Shown here: positions 1 through 8,739 of the stretch, piece by piece
Position numbering within the stretch: the stretch's first letter is position 1
Layout: each line of letters opens with the position of its first letter
DNA from: a virus
IMG/VR virus record: IMGVR_UViG_3300032080_000022
Location: 1-22,815 of that record
Strand: one strand, 5' to 3'
DNA: 22,815 bases
Position numbers and translations under genes: made by a program
The notes under the pieces: model-generated
What the model was told of the DNA's origin: nothing
Database searches by the model: none
Seen by the model: the letters and a program-made list of their open reading frames with translations, nothing else

Positions 1-816
1 TACGGCAATCCCGCCCCCGCCGCCCGATCCGTCCAGCGACTTCTCGATCAGCCGGAGGAACGGCGATTTTCCGATATATCCCGCGCCCGACCCGGCGCCG
101 TTGCCGCCCGGCAGGGTGGACGATCCGGCCTGCCCGCCCGGCGCGGTGATGCCGGGGCCGCCCGGCCCATAGGGGACGGTTGTGGCCGGACCCGCCGTGC
201 CGCCGCCGCCGCCACTGCCGCCGCTGCTCGGCGAGCCGCCGTTGAACCCGGCCCCGCCGCCGCCGCCGCCGCCGGAGTTGCCGTTGCCGCCGTTCCCGCC
301 ACCCAGGCCGCCGCCGCCGCCTGGGTTGGTTCCGCCGTTGCCGCCGTTGCCGTAGAGGCTGCCCGCCGCCCCGCCGCCGCCCTGCGTGCCGTTGCCGCCC
401 GACCCGCCCGATGCCGTCATGCGCCCCCGCAGACCGCCGGCGGCGGTTCCGGTGCCGCCCGTGACGGCGCTCTGTGCGCCCCCGGTGGCACTCAGCAATG
501 AGCCGACCGAACTCGTTCCACCCGCGCTGCTGGCCCCCACGCCGCCGGCCCCCACCGTGATGGTCGGCAGATCCTGCCCCGGCGTCACGTCGATGATGCC
601 GAACGCGAAGCCGCCGCCACCGCCGCCGCTGGTGCCGGTCGGGGCGCCGCCGCCGCCGCCGCCCACGACATAGCAGCCGATCTGGTAGACGTTGGCCGGC
701 ACCGTGAAGGTGTAGGTGCCCGCCGTCAGGTAGGTTTGGCAGTTCTTCCACTCGGGCGGTGCCGTGCGGGGCGGCCGGGTCAGGCCCATGGGGTTGCCGA
801 ACAATCCTTGGTTCAT
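1..816 (-). CDS. Glycine-rich tail protein, partial (C-terminus outside the window)
   Basis: 272 residues are visible without a stop. The ATG overlaps the previous stop (TGATG) and has GGGAG about 8 nt before it. After 'MNQGLFGNPMGLTRPPRTAP' comes 'WKNCQTYLTAGTYTFTVPAN' and then 'VYQIGCYVVGGGGGG', a typical start of the glycine-rich domain found in phage tail tips ('tftvP.gv....v..vGgGGgG'). The rest is about half glycine in GGN, GGG and GGS runs, with short aromatic or hydrophobic insertions such as 'GFAFGIIDVTPGQDLPTITV'. The pattern is like the polyglycine sandwich of T-even adhesins, so a receptor-binding tip is a reasonable guess. Host contact is not shown. Confidence 0.82.
   Translation of the reverse strand, partial: MNQGLFGNPMGLTRPPRTAPPEWKNCQTYLTAGTYTFTVPANVYQIGCYVVGGGGGGAPTGTSGGGGGGFAFGIIDVTPGQDLPTITVGAGGVGASSAGGTSSVGSLLSATGGAQSAVTGGTGTAAGGLRGRMTASGGSGGNGTQGGGGAAGSLYGNGGNGGTNPGGGGGLGGGNGGNGNSGGGGGGGAGFNGGSPSSGGSGGGGGTAGPATTVPYGPGGPGITAPGGQAGSSTLPGGNGAGSGAGYIGKSPFLRLIEKSLDGSGGGGGIAV
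256..273 (-). repeat. GGC trinucleotide tract (six units)
   Basis: Six GGC glycine codons in a row inside the glycine-rich protein gene, with shorter GGC runs nearby. Slippage by whole units would change the number of glycines without breaking the frame. Confidence 0.7.
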
Positions 817-1196
817 CAGAAATCTCCCCCGATTGTCAGGACGTTGAAGGTTTCGGCGACATGGGTTGCCGCGCGCAGCGTCCAGCCGCTCGGGATGACC
901 AGCCCCGGCAAAGCTTGCTCGGCGCGGAACGCCGGGATGGTCGATGACGGGGTGGTTGCGATCACCGGGATTTCGAGGAACAGCCGGTGGTTCGTGCCGT
1001 CCGACAGGAACAGCCGGATCATGCCGGCGGTAGTCGTGCCGGGTGCCGAGATCACCAGCCAGTCGATGCGCGACCCGTTCGAGCCGGCTGTCAGAATGGT
1101 AACCAGCGTGCCGGTGCCGTCGCGGTTGGTGTTGGCCGCCGAGACGGTTCCCGAACCGATCTTCGGCGTTGCCGCATATTGGGGGGAGGTTGCCAT
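816..1196 (-). CDS. Hypothetical tail-region protein, 126 residues
   Basis: It begins MATSPQYAATPKIGSGTVSA and continues as an all-beta pattern: 'TNRDGTGTLVTILTAGSNGS', 'RIDWLVISAPGTTTAGMIRL', 'SDGTNHRLFLEIPVIA' and 'LPGLVIPSGWTLRAATHV'. I recognise this as a common small protein of tail-fibre regions in Alphaproteobacteria phages, with a fold like a receptor-binding or decoration beta sandwich. It begins 1 nt after the fibre gene stop and its stop overlaps the next start (TGATG). No catalytic motif is visible. Confidence 0.72.
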   Translation of the reverse strand: MATSPQYAATPKIGSGTVSAANTNRDGTGTLVTILTAGSNGSRIDWLVISAPGTTTAGMIRLFLSDGTNHRLFLEIPVIATTPSSTIPAFRAEQALPGLVIPSGWTLRAATHVAETFNVLTIGGDF

Positions 1197-1197
1197 G

Positions 1198-1635
1198 TCA
1201 GATGACCCCGGTTGCTATGTTGTAGAGGTGGTTCACTGTGGCGGCGAGCACGTAGCCGGACCCGCCGGCATCAACCGAGATGACCTTGCCGGCATCGGCC
1301 GACCCGGAGATCAGGGGAAGGCCCGTGATGGCCGATGCCGCGGCGGCGCTCGCAGCCGCCGCCGAAGCGCTCGAAGCGGCGTTCGTCGCCGACGTGCCCG
1401 CCGCCGTGGCGCTTGCCGCCGCCGCCGTGGCGCTGGTCGCAGCAGCCGAAGCGCTCGCCGCCGTTGTCGTCGCATGCCCCGCCGCCGTCAGAGCATCAGC
1501 AGCCGCCTGACCGGCAACGATCACAGCATCGCCGAGCATCGGCAGAAGCCACGTCCGATGCCCGCCGCTAAGCATATCTCTCGTTCCGGTGCCGTCCGAG
1601 CTGTAGTTGTTCCCGTTTATCGTGTAGCTTGTCAT
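1198..1635 (-). CDS. Ala-rich tail fibre-like protein, 145 residues
   Basis: The ATG overlapping the previous stop (TAATG) begins MTSYTINGNNYSSDGTGTRD. A longer upstream frame is shadow. Residues 41-102 are nearly all Ala, Ser and Thr in a heptad-like rhythm (AATSATAAAASATAAGTSAT in part), as in the repeats of lambda-type side tail fibres that form triple-helical coiled coils. The ends are different: the N-terminal 'TWLLPMLGDAVIVAGQAAAD' may attach to the tail, and the C-terminal 'GLPLISGSADAGKVISVDAG' is a common cap in fibre proteins. Probably a trimeric fibre stalk or adaptor. Confidence 0.75.
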   Translation of the reverse strand: MTSYTINGNNYSSDGTGTRDMLSGGHRTWLLPMLGDAVIVAGQAAADALTAAGHATTTAASASAAATSATAAAASATAAGTSATNAASSASAAAASAAAASAITGLPLISGSADAGKVISVDAGGSGYVLAATVNHLYNIATGVI

Positions 1636-2498
1636 TACAGCACCTCTTCGAAGGACATCGGCAGGGCTTCGCGGCCCGGCGAGGAATATGCCAGCAAGCC
1701 CGGCGCGACGTTGCGTGCAAGAAAGACCGTGCGAACCCAATGAACGGGTTCTCCAGGGTAGGGGAACCACAAAAACGGCGTATCGACATCGGCTTGACGA
1801 AGATGCTCGAAGCCGTTGGCAAGCGCTTCGTCACGATCCAATGCGGAAATCTGCCCGCGCCAGACCCGCGGTTTGTCGCGCCTTTCAAAATATTTCGTGC
1901 CGCCGAGCGCTTCGACTTCCTGCGATCGGAAGCGGTGCCCGAAGCTGGCGCCGAAATCAGGGTTTGTCGAAACCTGCCAACCCTGCGAAATCTCGAACAA
2001 GCCGATTTCGATATAACCGGCGGTATTGGCGGTATCGACGATATCAACGTCGATAACTCTCGCGAGCTTCAGCGACCCTATCCAGATCGGCAGTGTCCAA
2101 GTCGAGCCCGCCAGATCGTCGGCGAGCGGCGTTCCCGACCACCAATTATCGGCTTCCCATTCGAGCGTGTCGGGCGGATAGACCGCCGCCCAGACAGGAA
2201 GCGTGCCACTGTCCCACGTCGAAACCGTGGCGCCGGCGTCAGACCAGACCCGCACCCGGTATGTTGCTGTGATGCTGAGATTGTGCCGAACCAGCGCCAT
2301 GCAGCGCACGCCGCGCTGTGCCGACAGCGTTGCGCGGAACTTCGTATTCGATGCCGTCAGGTTGGTACTTCGCGCGACGCGCGCTAGAGGAAGCGTTCCC
2401 AGGTTCGCCGCCGGATATGTCGCCGACCAGCTTCCGCCGGTGAACGTCGCACTCGCCGTCCATCGCGGCCAGCCGATCACCGCCCGTTGAACTGCCAT
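1635..2498 (-). CDS. Tail tip protein, beta-rich, 287 residues
   Basis: The ATG at 2498 (MAVQRAVIGWPRWTASATFT) follows a GGGGG run and AGGA. A GTG four codons upstream overlaps the previous stop and is less likely. The first part, with 'WPRWTASATFTGGSW', 'ARSTNLTASNTKFRATLS', 'ALVRHNLSITATYRVRVWSD' and 'DIVDTANTAGYIEIGLFEI', is the pattern of a galactose-binding-like beta sandwich. The C-terminal part, 'RGQISALDRDEALANGFEHL' and 'TPFLWFPYP', is like phage tail proteins that end in a short docking domain. It may touch host sugars or simply build the tip. The stop overlaps the next start (TAATG). Confidence 0.7.
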   Translation of the reverse strand: MAVQRAVIGWPRWTASATFTGGSWSATYPAANLGTLPLARVARSTNLTASNTKFRATLSAQRGVRCMALVRHNLSITATYRVRVWSDAGATVSTWDSGTLPVWAAVYPPDTLEWEADNWWSGTPLADDLAGSTWTLPIWIGSLKLARVIDVDIVDTANTAGYIEIGLFEISQGWQVSTNPDFGASFGHRFRSQEVEALGGTKYFERRDKPRVWRGQISALDRDEALANGFEHLRQADVDTPFLWFPYPGEPVHWVRTVFLARNVAPGLLAYSSPGREALPMSFEEVL

Positions 2499-2500
2499 TC

Positions 2501-4066
2501 CTACCCCCACAATTCCAGCTCAGCGAGATTGTTCGCCGCGTCATATTCGATCGCCGTGACCGTGAACAGCTTTCCTGAACCATACCCGAAGCGGTTCAGC
2601 GTCAGGCTGACGACGCTTCCCAGATCCACCGCGGCGACCAAAGCACCGTCGAGCCGCGTCCTGACCTTCAGCCTGTCACGCCGCACGCTATAGAGTGCGA
2701 GCAACCGCGCCGCTTCGGTATCGGCGGCGGCTTGGGTCAGCAACAGGGTTTCACGATCGATCGTCGGCGACAGCAGATGTTTTGTCGGCACCGTGGCATC
2801 AGAGGCGACCGCCGTGCGGAACTGTTCGGCGACGAAGGCGCGCCGCGCCGCCGTCACGCTGCCCGCTATGCCGCCGGTCTGCACTGTCCAATTCCTGCTG
2901 TGCCCGACTGTGACGCGCCAAACCGGAATACCGCGCCCGGCATCGTCGCTCGCGATCCGCTCGACATCGACGATATCCGCGCTGGCATTGTCGGCGGGTG
3001 CGGCCATCGTGAAGCGGCGCAGCGTCAATGCCGGTGTGCCGGAAGGTGCGGCAAGCCTGCCCATGCGCAGCACGCCGGCATGATCGAAGCCGAACCATGC
3101 GCCGACGCCACCGGCGACGGTTTCCATGACCTCGCGCGCCGAGTGATCGCCGTCAACCCACACGCCGGTTTCCGCACTCTGTGCCGTGTCGAGTACTGCG
3201 ATATCGGTTGCCGAAACCTCGCCGCCCGTCAGCCCGCCGGGCCCGGTTGCGATTGCGTTGAGGATCTGTGCCGCCGTCCGCGCCGCCGTGGTCGTGCCCT
3301 GCGTCACGTCTGCGGTTACCTGCCCGGCGGGCGAGCTGCCCAAGCGGAACATGCCACCGGCGGGCCAGACCCGGTAGTTCGATGCCGAAGGCGCGTTGGT
3401 TTCCATATCAACTTGGCTGGAGTAGTCCGACCCTTTCGTCAGGCTGACGCCATTGTCGTAGACGGCGGGCACATCCTGCACGGCGCCGTCATTGACTTGG
3501 TAGATCAGTCGCGACGTGTTGACGTTGGGTGGCGAGACGTTCAGCACCCGCCCCCAGGTCTTCGGCTTCGGCCTGCCACGCAGATCGTCCGCCGTGCCGT
3601 CAACGCCGGCGGGCAGCGAGTTGGTCCCGCCGTACAAGTTCGGCGATGCCCGGCGCTGATCAAGCAATGCCAGCTTATCGCGAACCCTGACCGTGACATC
3701 GCCGATCGTAAAGACCGCCTGTTCCATGGTGCCGGCGAGGACCAAAGTAAACGTGTTGTATGCCGCCCGATCATCGCCAACCAGAAGCCGGAAGCTTCGA
3801 CCGTCGAAGCCGTACCCGGCGAGAGCATCAAGCCCGCCGTCGATGTTGGCGAGCACCAATTCCCCATACCCGACTTCGACCGCGCCCGATGTCGTGCCCG
3901 ATGACCACATTGACCGAACCAGATTTGCCGGCTGCACGATGCGCGGTTCGTACCATCCCGCCGCACTCGGGTCGCTGTACCCGGTGCCGCTGGAATAGCG
4001 CAATACCGTCGTAGTGCCGGCGGCATCGGTCGCCGCCGTGATTTCGGCAAGGTAGATCGTCGTCAT
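2501..4066 (-). CDS. Tail tip / baseplate hub-like protein
   Basis: 521 residues, starting with an ATGA overlap on the tape measure stop. The N-terminal part (TTIYLAEITAAT, 'YEPRIVQPANLVRSMWSSG', 'GYGELVLANIDGGLDALAGY', 'DGRSFRLLVGD') is beta-rich. 'LRGRPKPKTWGRVLNV' near residues 160-180 is a conserved-looking segment. The C-terminal part (RLKVRTRLDGALVAAVDLGS, 'LTLNRFGYGSGKLFTVTAIE', 'NNLAELELWG') has the pattern seen at the end of hub domains, where a protein binds the tip of the tube. The family is usually annotated as hypothetical. Its place right after the tape measure supports a tail-tip role. Confidence 0.7.
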   Translation of the reverse strand: MTTIYLAEITAATDAAGTTTVLRYSSGTGYSDPSAAGWYEPRIVQPANLVRSMWSSGTTSGAVEVGYGELVLANIDGGLDALAGYGFDGRSFRLLVGDDRAAYNTFTLVLAGTMEQAVFTIGDVTVRVRDKLALLDQRRASPNLYGGTNSLPAGVDGTADDLRGRPKPKTWGRVLNVSPPNVNTSRLIYQVNDGAVQDVPAVYDNGVSLTKGSDYSSQVDMETNAPSASNYRVWPAGGMFRLGSSPAGQVTADVTQGTTTAARTAAQILNAIATGPGGLTGGEVSATDIAVLDTAQSAETGVWVDGDHSAREVMETVAGGVGAWFGFDHAGVLRMGRLAAPSGTPALTLRRFTMAAPADNASADIVDVERIASDDAGRGIPVWRVTVGHSRNWTVQTGGIAGSVTAARRAFVAEQFRTAVASDATVPTKHLLSPTIDRETLLLTQAAADTEAARLLALYSVRRDRLKVRTRLDGALVAAVDLGSVVSLTLNRFGYGSGKLFTVTAIEYDAANNLAELELWG

Positions 4067-7000
4067 GCGGCACCCGCCAGCCGGGTCTTGCGCTCGACGG
4101 TCGCCAGACGCTTTTCGATCGCCGCCAGCCCGGCGCCGTTTTCATCGCCCGCCGCGGCGCTGATCCTGACCAGCGCCCGCAGTTCGTCACGCAGCGCCCG
4201 CAGTTCGGCAACGGCGCCGTCATCGTTTGCCGGCATGCGCCCCGTTCGGTTGATGTGCTGAAGTGCGCTCAGCGTGCCGCCGTTGACGCTCGGCGCCCGC
4301 GTCACGAATTCGCCACCGGCGAGCGGTACGAGCATGCTGTCTTGGTTCCAAATGCCGCCACTCACCATGCCGCCGTCCGCGCGCCCATACGCCTTCGCTT
4401 CCGCCGAATTCTTGATCGCATCGACGACTTGCCCGGCACTCATGACGCCGGCGGAAAGCTGGCTCTGCCAGTTGGCGTAGCCCGCCGCTTCCGGCGCTCT
4501 GCCCAAATACTGCTGATATGCCGCGGCAACGATATCGACGCTCCCGCCGCCGCCCGATGCCGTCGCCGCTTGTGCCGCCGCGGCGGCTGACTGTTGGGCG
4601 AGTGCTCCCGAAAGCGCCGTCATCGCCTGAGCAACGCTCAGCGTCGCCGACTGCGTGCCGAGCGCGACCTGAAGTTGGCTTTGCAGCAACGATGTCTGCC
4701 GTTCCGCCGCGGCAAGCTGTTGTTCCGCCGCACTCGCCTGACGTGCGGCGCTCGACTGTGCCGCGGCAAGCACCTGTTGGACGCGGGCGAAATCGCGGCT
4801 GTATTGCTCGCCGGATGCATTGTAGTCACGGCTCGACTGGAGAAAGGTGCCGGCACCCGACTGAAGTTGCGCCAGCGCCGAAGCGTCGCCCGCGGCGGCG
4901 CGTGCCGCAAGGTCTTCGAACTGCGATCGTGCCGCCGTGTACTTGCCTTCCGGCGACAGGTTGGATAGCTCGCCGGTCAGAAGCCCTTGCGCGAAGTCCT
5001 TCAGCTCTTCCGCCAGCCGGCGCATTTCGTCGCGCGTCGCCGCCGCTGATTGGGCAAGCTCTTGCTGTATGTCGATTTCGCGTTGGAAGGCGTCCTGTAC
5101 TTTTGCCCGCGCCGCTTCGACGGCGGCGTTTGCGCTGGCAAGCCGATCGTCGGCTATCGTCTGCATCGCCGCCTGAAGGTCGGATGCCCGGCGCGCCGCT
5201 TCGGCGACGGCATCGACCGCGTCGGCGACTTCCGTTGCGGCTTCGGCGACGCCGCCCGCCCGCGCCGCAAGCAAGCTGTCCGCGATTGCCTGAATGCCCG
5301 ACCCGAAACGCCGCCCGGCTTCGGCAAGCTGAGCGTCGGTCAGGTCTTTCATGATATTGACCATCGCGGCGTGGTTGTTTCTCAAAACCTCGCCCGACCC
5401 GGCGCCGAGTGCCGCGGCATCGCGAAGCCGGGTTTCCGTCGTCGCGAAAGCACTGGAAATCTGGTTGATCCAACCTTCGCCCGTCATCTCGAAGAATTCG
5501 CGCTCAAGCCCGGCAAGAAACTGATCGCGCATCGCCGTGACGGCGCGGTCAAATCCCTTCGCCGCTTCTTCCGCCGCGATGCCGACTTCGGCGAGCAACG
5601 GCGCCATTGCTTCGAACCGCACGCGAAGCACGCTGACCGCCGCTTCGGTTTCCGTCATCGCAGGTGCGACGGCGCGCATGCCCAACAGGCTTTCGACATA
5701 CCCGCGCGTCGCATCGTTGGCTGCGTTCGTGTCGAGACCGAGCCGCGCCGTCGTCGCGCGGAATTCCCGGATGTTCGCCGTCAGCGTGGATACCTCTTCC
5801 TTCGCGGCGGCGCTCGCCTGATCAACCATGCCGAGCCCGCCGCGCAAGGCGTCGATCGCATCGCGGAAGTTGCCGGCGAAGTTCACGTCTTTAAGTGCCG
5901 TTTCAACATCCGACCAATCGACGTGCTGAAGCGCGGTACGGATTTCCGCGGGCAAGTCATCGCCGAGCTGCGCAGCAAACTCGCCGACGAAGAATTCCGT
6001 CATCTGCTTCATGCCGCGCTCATCGCGGGAGAAGCTTTTGCTGGCGTCGCCGAACTTGGCCGACATGCCGTCACGGTTGCCCATGAAGACGGCCAGCCCG
6101 CCCGTTACCTGACGGTCGCTGAACCCGCCGAGCATTCCGGCGATACCGCCGTAAGCGCCCGCCGCCTTTTCCGCGGCATCGCGGTTTTCTTGGCTGAACT
6201 TTTTTCCCTCCTGCCCGCCGACAACAGTTCGGCCCGTCGCAAGATCGACAGTCGCATTGCCCTCTTTATTCGACGGCTTGCCGGCTGTGCCCAACGCGCC
6301 CATGAGCGCGCCGCCGATAGCCCCGACAGCGGCGCCCACCGGGCCCCCCATCATAAAGCCGACCGCCGCGCCGGTCAGGGCGCCCGACCCGGCGCCGATG
6401 GCCTTACTCTCGGTCGCATTGCCGATCATGGACCCGACCATGCCGCCCGCCGCGGCGCCCGCGAAACCGGCGCCGAGCGCCGCCGTCATGGTCGATCCGC
6501 CCGCTATCGCTGATGTGCCCTGAGCCATCGGCATAGGCCCGACGAAAGCAGCGCTCGGCGCCGCCGCCACGGTGCCGGGCGCGAAGCCCATAGTAGACGC
6601 GCCCCATGCATTGACGCTTGATGTCATGCCCGACATCATGCCGGTGCTTCCGACGCTCCCGCTGCCCAACGCCATCTGCGAGCCGCCGCCGGCGCCGCTC
6701 ATGCCGTTGTAGATCGACGACGCATTGCTGATCATACCGCCGGCGTCGAAACCGCCGCCCTGCGTGCCCGACTGCGGCGAGGATACGCCGAACATACCCG
6801 GTGCCGAACCGACAACCTGAGTTGTGATCGGCAGAATTACGTTTGCAGCCAATGCTTCAACCGCGATCCGCTTGAATAGAGCTTTGAACCAATCGACGAT
6901 ATCGCCGCCCTTGCCCGTCAACCCGTCGAATATCTTTTCTGAAACGTCGTCGCTGATCTTTTCCGCTGTGTCCTGTATATCCTTGACGTACTTTTCCTGA

Positions 7001-8739
7001 GCGTCGGCGGCTTCCTTTTCGGCTTTCTTCCGCGCGTCGGCGGCGGCTTTCTGAGCTTCGGTTTCCTTCTTCGTTTCGATTGTCAGGTCGTAATTGGCGC
7101 GGGCCAGTTCGCGCGCCTTGTTCGCTTGTTCTTCCAGCGCCTTGTTGTTTTCCGTCAGAGCGAGCGCCTGTTTCGATGTCTCGACGCCGAGCAATTCCCT
7201 GACGGCGCGTTCGCCCTCAAGATCGCGGTTCAGGTCTTCGACCGCCTTTTCGCTTTGCTTCGTCGCATCCAACAACCGGGTCTTTTCGTCCCATTCGACC
7301 TTCAGCTTATCGATGACCTTCTGCCGGCGTTCGGCTTCGCGCTTCGCGGCTTCGGCGGCTTTCTTATCGACTTCGACTTCGACATCGGCCTGAACCTTCG
7401 ATGTCTCGATAAGCTTCTTCCGCTCGGAATTCTCCTTTTCCAGCAACGCCAACGCCTTTTCGCGTTCGATCAGCGCCGCCTTGCGCCCTTCGATTTCGGG
7501 CCCATAGGCTTCCGGGTGCGCCGCCATGTCGGCGAGTTCCTTGCGCAGCATCTCGACTTCGCTGCGGGTATTGGCAATCTGAGCATCAAGCGACGGAAAC
7601 AGCGCGTTGTTGACGGAAATTACCGCGTTCGCCAAGCCGTTGATAAGCGCCGTCGCCGCCTGTATCGGCCCGCTGTTTGCGATGTTGTCGAGAAAGATCG
7701 ACCAACCATTAGACAGCCGGGTTAACGCGCCGTCGAGCGTCTTGGATTGCTCGGCAAGCCCGCCGGCGAACTTCGTGTTGCCGATCGCGAGAAGGTATTT
7801 CTGTATTTCCGTCGAGTTGTTGGCGATGACGGTCTTCGTTCCCTGGAAGTTCATCGTCACTTTGCCATTTTCGGCACTCGCCTTGATGCCGAATTCCTTC
7901 AAGCGCTCGAATTCGCCCGTGCTGGCGTCGGCAACCGCTTCGATCATATCCGTCAAGCTCTTGCCCATGGCGCCCGCCGTGTTGCCATAGGACTTCAGCG
8001 CTTCCATCGACGGATTGAGCCCGAGCGCCTTCAGCTTGATAAATGCCTGCGTCGCGTCGCCGACCGACACGGGCACTTCGAGCGCAAATTGCTTGAGCTG
8101 GTCGAATTCGGCGGCTGCGAGCTGCGCCGACCCGCCGACTGTGCGAAGCGTTGCCTGCAAATTCTGAAATTCCCTGCCCGCCGACAGCACGGCGGCGCCC
8201 GCCAGACCCGCCGCGGCTGCCATTGCGCCAAGCACGCCGGCGGCGACCGCGCCCCGTGTGCCGAGCGCCGACATCGCTTCACCCGCAATGCCGAGATTGC
8301 TCGACATGCCGCGGGCGCCGTCCCTCAGAACGTCCATCGCACGGGCGCCCCGTGCACTTTCCTGCGCCGCCCGAGCCTGCGCCGCGGCGGAATTCTTCGC
8401 CGCCTGCCCGACCCTGTCATATCGATCTTCGAGCAATTTCATCAGGCGTGCGTGTTCGTCGCGCCCGATCTTGCCTTCATCAAGCGCCCGCTGAAGCGTC
8501 TTTTCACCTTCCGACAGACGCTTCAGCGACGCCGCCGCCGGGTCGATCGCGCGGACCAGCTTGGCGAGCGAGCCCGTGCTTTCGTTCAGCTTCTTATCCG
8601 TCTGCGAAACGGCGACGCCCATGCCCGTCGCCGCGGTGCCCGCTTGGTTGGCGGCGCCGACAACCTGTTGAGCGCCCTGCACGAACTTGGCGGCGTCGAT
8701 TTCCGCCGAGTAGCGAAGCTGGCGTAGCTGCACCGTCAT
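4063..8739 (-). CDS. Tail tape measure protein
   Basis: 1558 residues from the ATG that follows a strong ribosome-binding site (AAGGGGAAAG) and overlaps the T stop. A longer frame adds 35 shadow residues. Residues of about 195-400 match the TMP_3 tape measure domain (LKALGLNPSMEALKSYGN, 'AVADASTGEFERLKEFGIKA'). Residues of about 385-595 are a long charged coiled coil. Residues of about 750-820 are a glycine-zipper hydrophobic segment, probably the part that enters the host membrane. Near 1400-1453 lies a DUF4214-like unit (AYQQYLGRAPEAAGYANWQ). The end is another helix (AAIEKRLATVERKTRL). It sets tail length and helps DNA entry. Confidence 0.93.
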   Translation of the reverse strand: MTVQLRQLRYSAEIDAAKFVQGAQQVVGAANQAGTAATGMGVAVSQTDKKLNESTGSLAKLVRAIDPAAASLKRLSEGEKTLQRALDEGKIGRDEHARLMKLLEDRYDRVGQAAKNSAAAQARAAQESARGARAMDVLRDGARGMSSNLGIAGEAMSALGTRGAVAAGVLGAMAAAAGLAGAAVLSAGREFQNLQATLRTVGGSAQLAAAEFDQLKQFALEVPVSVGDATQAFIKLKALGLNPSMEALKSYGNTAGAMGKSLTDMIEAVADASTGEFERLKEFGIKASAENGKVTMNFQGTKTVIANNSTEIQKYLLAIGNTKFAGGLAEQSKTLDGALTRLSNGWSIFLDNIANSGPIQAATALINGLANAVISVNNALFPSLDAQIANTRSEVEMLRKELADMAAHPEAYGPEIEGRKAALIEREKALALLEKENSERKKLIETSKVQADVEVEVDKKAAEAAKREAERRQKVIDKLKVEWDEKTRLLDATKQSEKAVEDLNRDLEGERAVRELLGVETSKQALALTENNKALEEQANKARELARANYDLTIETKKETEAQKAAADARKKAEKEAADAQEKYVKDIQDTAEKISDDVSEKIFDGLTGKGGDIVDWFKALFKRIAVEALAANVILPITTQVVGSAPGMFGVSSPQSGTQGGGFDAGGMISNASSIYNGMSGAGGGSQMALGSGSVGSTGMMSGMTSSVNAWGASTMGFAPGTVAAAPSAAFVGPMPMAQGTSAIAGGSTMTAALGAGFAGAAAGGMVGSMIGNATESKAIGAGSGALTGAAVGFMMGGPVGAAVGAIGGALMGALGTAGKPSNKEGNATVDLATGRTVVGGQEGKKFSQENRDAAEKAAGAYGGIAGMLGGFSDRQVTGGLAVFMGNRDGMSAKFGDASKSFSRDERGMKQMTEFFVGEFAAQLGDDLPAEIRTALQHVDWSDVETALKDVNFAGNFRDAIDALRGGLGMVDQASAAAKEEVSTLTANIREFRATTARLGLDTNAANDATRGYVESLLGMRAVAPAMTETEAAVSVLRVRFEAMAPLLAEVGIAAEEAAKGFDRAVTAMRDQFLAGLEREFFEMTGEGWINQISSAFATTETRLRDAAALGAGSGEVLRNNHAAMVNIMKDLTDAQLAEAGRRFGSGIQAIADSLLAARAGGVAEAATEVADAVDAVAEAARRASDLQAAMQTIADDRLASANAAVEAARAKVQDAFQREIDIQQELAQSAAATRDEMRRLAEELKDFAQGLLTGELSNLSPEGKYTAARSQFEDLAARAAAGDASALAQLQSGAGTFLQSSRDYNASGEQYSRDFARVQQVLAAAQSSAARQASAAEQQLAAAERQTSLLQSQLQVALGTQSATLSVAQAMTALSGALAQQSAAAAAQAATASGGGGSVDIVAAAYQQYLGRAPEAAGYANWQSQLSAGVMSAGQVVDAIKNSAEAKAYGRADGGMVSGGIWNQDSMLVPLAGGEFVTRAPSVNGGTLSALQHINRTGRMPANDDGAVAELRALRDELRALVRISAAAGDENGAGLAAIEKRLATVERKTRLAGAA

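Noticed and set aside
48-673. Open frames in other frames over the glycine-rich gene
   Set aside because: They arise from GGC/GCC repeats. The minus-strand frame from 816 has a start overlap with its neighbour, a ribosome-binding site and a recognisable domain.
1280-1571. Plus-strand Ala- or Pro-rich open frames opposite the fibre gene
   Set aside because: They are shadows of the Ala codon repeats on the minus strand, with low complexity and no ribosome-binding site.
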